From Actinomycetota bacterium (GTDB lineage Bacteria > Actinomycetota > Acidimicrobiia > Acidimicrobiales > Microtrichaceae), in the NCBI GenBank assembly GCA_018268735.1, contig JAFDWA010000123.1:1-5837 (forward strand): a stretch of 5,837 nt of DNA, read 5' to 3'. Position numbers and translations under genes: made by a program. Shown piece after piece: positions 5,106-5,837 of the stretch. The notes under the pieces were generated by a model. That model did no database searches and was not told the DNA's origin. It saw only the letters and a list, made by a program, of their open reading frames with translations. Numbering within the stretch: position 1 is the first letter of the stretch; each line of letters opens with the position of its first letter.

Positions 5106-5837
5106 CTACATGACCTCGGCGAAGCTGACGGCGCCGTCGCCACGGAGCACGTTCTTGAGCAGCTTGCCCGACGCGTTGCGGGGGAGCTTGCCCTCCCAGC
5201 GCCTGATGTGGGCCGGCACCTTGAACGGAGCGAGCGTCGCTGCTGCCCAGTCACGCACCTCGGCGTCGGTGACCTGCGCGCCCGGCGCCACCTCGATGAC
5301 CGCGCCGACCTCCTCCCCGAGCTCGGGGTGCGGGATGCCGATCACCGCTGCGTCCGCGATCGCCGGGTGCTCGACGAGTCGGTTCTCGATCTCCACGCAG
5401 TAGACGTTCTCGCCGCCGCGGATCAGCATGTCCTTGGCGCGGTCGGTGATGTAGAGGTACCCCTCGTCGTCGAGGTGGCCGACGTCACCGGTGTGCAGCC
5501 ACCCGTCGATCACCGTCGCTGCGGTGGCGTCGGGCTTGTTCCAGTACCCCGCCATGACCAGCGGTCCGCGGATCAGCACCTCGCCGGTCGCTCCCGCCGG
5601 CAGGAGGGTGCCGTCGGGACCCGCGATGGCGAGCTCGGTGTTCGGCATCGGCAGCCCCACCGAGTCGGGCTTGCGGAAGGCGTCGTCGCCGGCGAGCGCG
5701 GTGGCGACCGACGAGGACTCGGTGAGGCCGTACGCGTTGGTCGTCGCCTTGACGTTCGGGAAGGTCTCGCGGATCCGGCGTTGCAGCTCGTCTGCCGAAG
5801 GGGAGCCACCGAAGCTGACCGCGATGATCGAGCGGAG
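5106..5837 (-). CDS. Acyl-CoA synthetase / AMP-dependent ligase (C-terminal 243 residues, runs off the right edge)
   Basis: This is a class I adenylate-forming enzyme, probably a fatty acid or other carboxylic acid CoA ligase, which activates an acid with ATP to an acyl-AMP and transfers it to CoA. The N-terminal part lies outside the window. Visible motifs, numbered from the edge: SFGGSP (8-13); AYGLTES (35-41, the A5 motif); GYWNKPDAT (97-105); DGWLHTGDVG (111-120, A7, with the ribose-binding Asp); DRAKDMLIRGGENVY (132-146, A8 hinge); and PRNASGKLLK (219-228, A10), with the probable catalytic lysine K225. The C-terminal lid is complete and ends FAEVM before TAG. All key residues present suggest an active enzyme. 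The substrate cannot be told because the acid-binding pocket is mostly missing. It lies 112 bp upstream of amt on the same strand and shows no functional link to it; I see no clear terminator between them. Confidence 0.95.
   Translation of the reverse strand, partial: LRSIIAVSFGGSPSADELQRRIRETFPNVKATTNAYGLTESSSVATALAGDDAFRKPDSVGLPMPNTELAIAGPDGTLLPAGATGEVLIRGPLVMAGYWNKPDATAATVIDGWLHTGDVGHLDDEGYLYITDRAKDMLIRGGENVYCVEIENRLVEHPAIADAAVIGIPHPELGEEVGAVIEVAPGAQVTDAEVRDWAAATLAPFKVPAHIRRWEGKLPRNASGKLLKNVLRGDGAVSFAEVM

Overview
The window comes from a GC-rich bacterial chromosome, most likely an actinobacterium. The support is the base composition, a KdpF ending in the Pro-Glu-Lys-Phe tail that I associate with actinobacteria, a possible leaderless start, and GlnR-like operator pentamers. 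I cannot fix the class or genus. All seven genes I can support read leftward on the minus strand, so the description runs from right to left.

Right edge (5106-5837): the C-terminal half of an acyl-CoA synthetase-type adenylate-forming enzyme, cut by the window edge. A 112-bp intergenic region follows (4994-5105). It holds GAAAC pentamers phased at 11 nt and a TACGTT hexamer six bases before the next ATG, which together suggest a nitrogen-regulated, possibly leaderless promoter. Next is a complete ammonium transporter, amt (3443-4993), with both pore histidines. Its stop codon lies inside a three-copy 15-bp tandem repeat.

Left of a 90-bp gap (3353-3442) lies a potassium-uptake operon with very tight spacing. 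First is a KdpD-like membrane protein with a DUF4118 domain and a probable GAF-like domain but no kinase (2507-3352). It is followed by an unnamed 62-residue single-pass membrane protein (2319-2507), kdpF (2191-2322), kdpA (407-2191) and the first 114 codons of kdpB (1-342). The first three junctions overlap by 1 to 4 nt. Only kdpA-kdpB has a spacer, with its own strong ribosome binding site. KdpA, KdpB and KdpF are parts of the high-affinity ATP-driven K+ pump. KdpC and any full KdpD/KdpE pair would lie beyond the left edge and cannot be seen.

This is largely a recognisable transport locus and not an obviously new system. The least ordinary parts are the kinase-less KdpD-like protein heading the operon, the small unnamed membrane protein beside it, the amt upstream operator candidate, and the repeat at the amt 3' end. 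No RNA genes, mobile elements or CRISPR arrays were seen.
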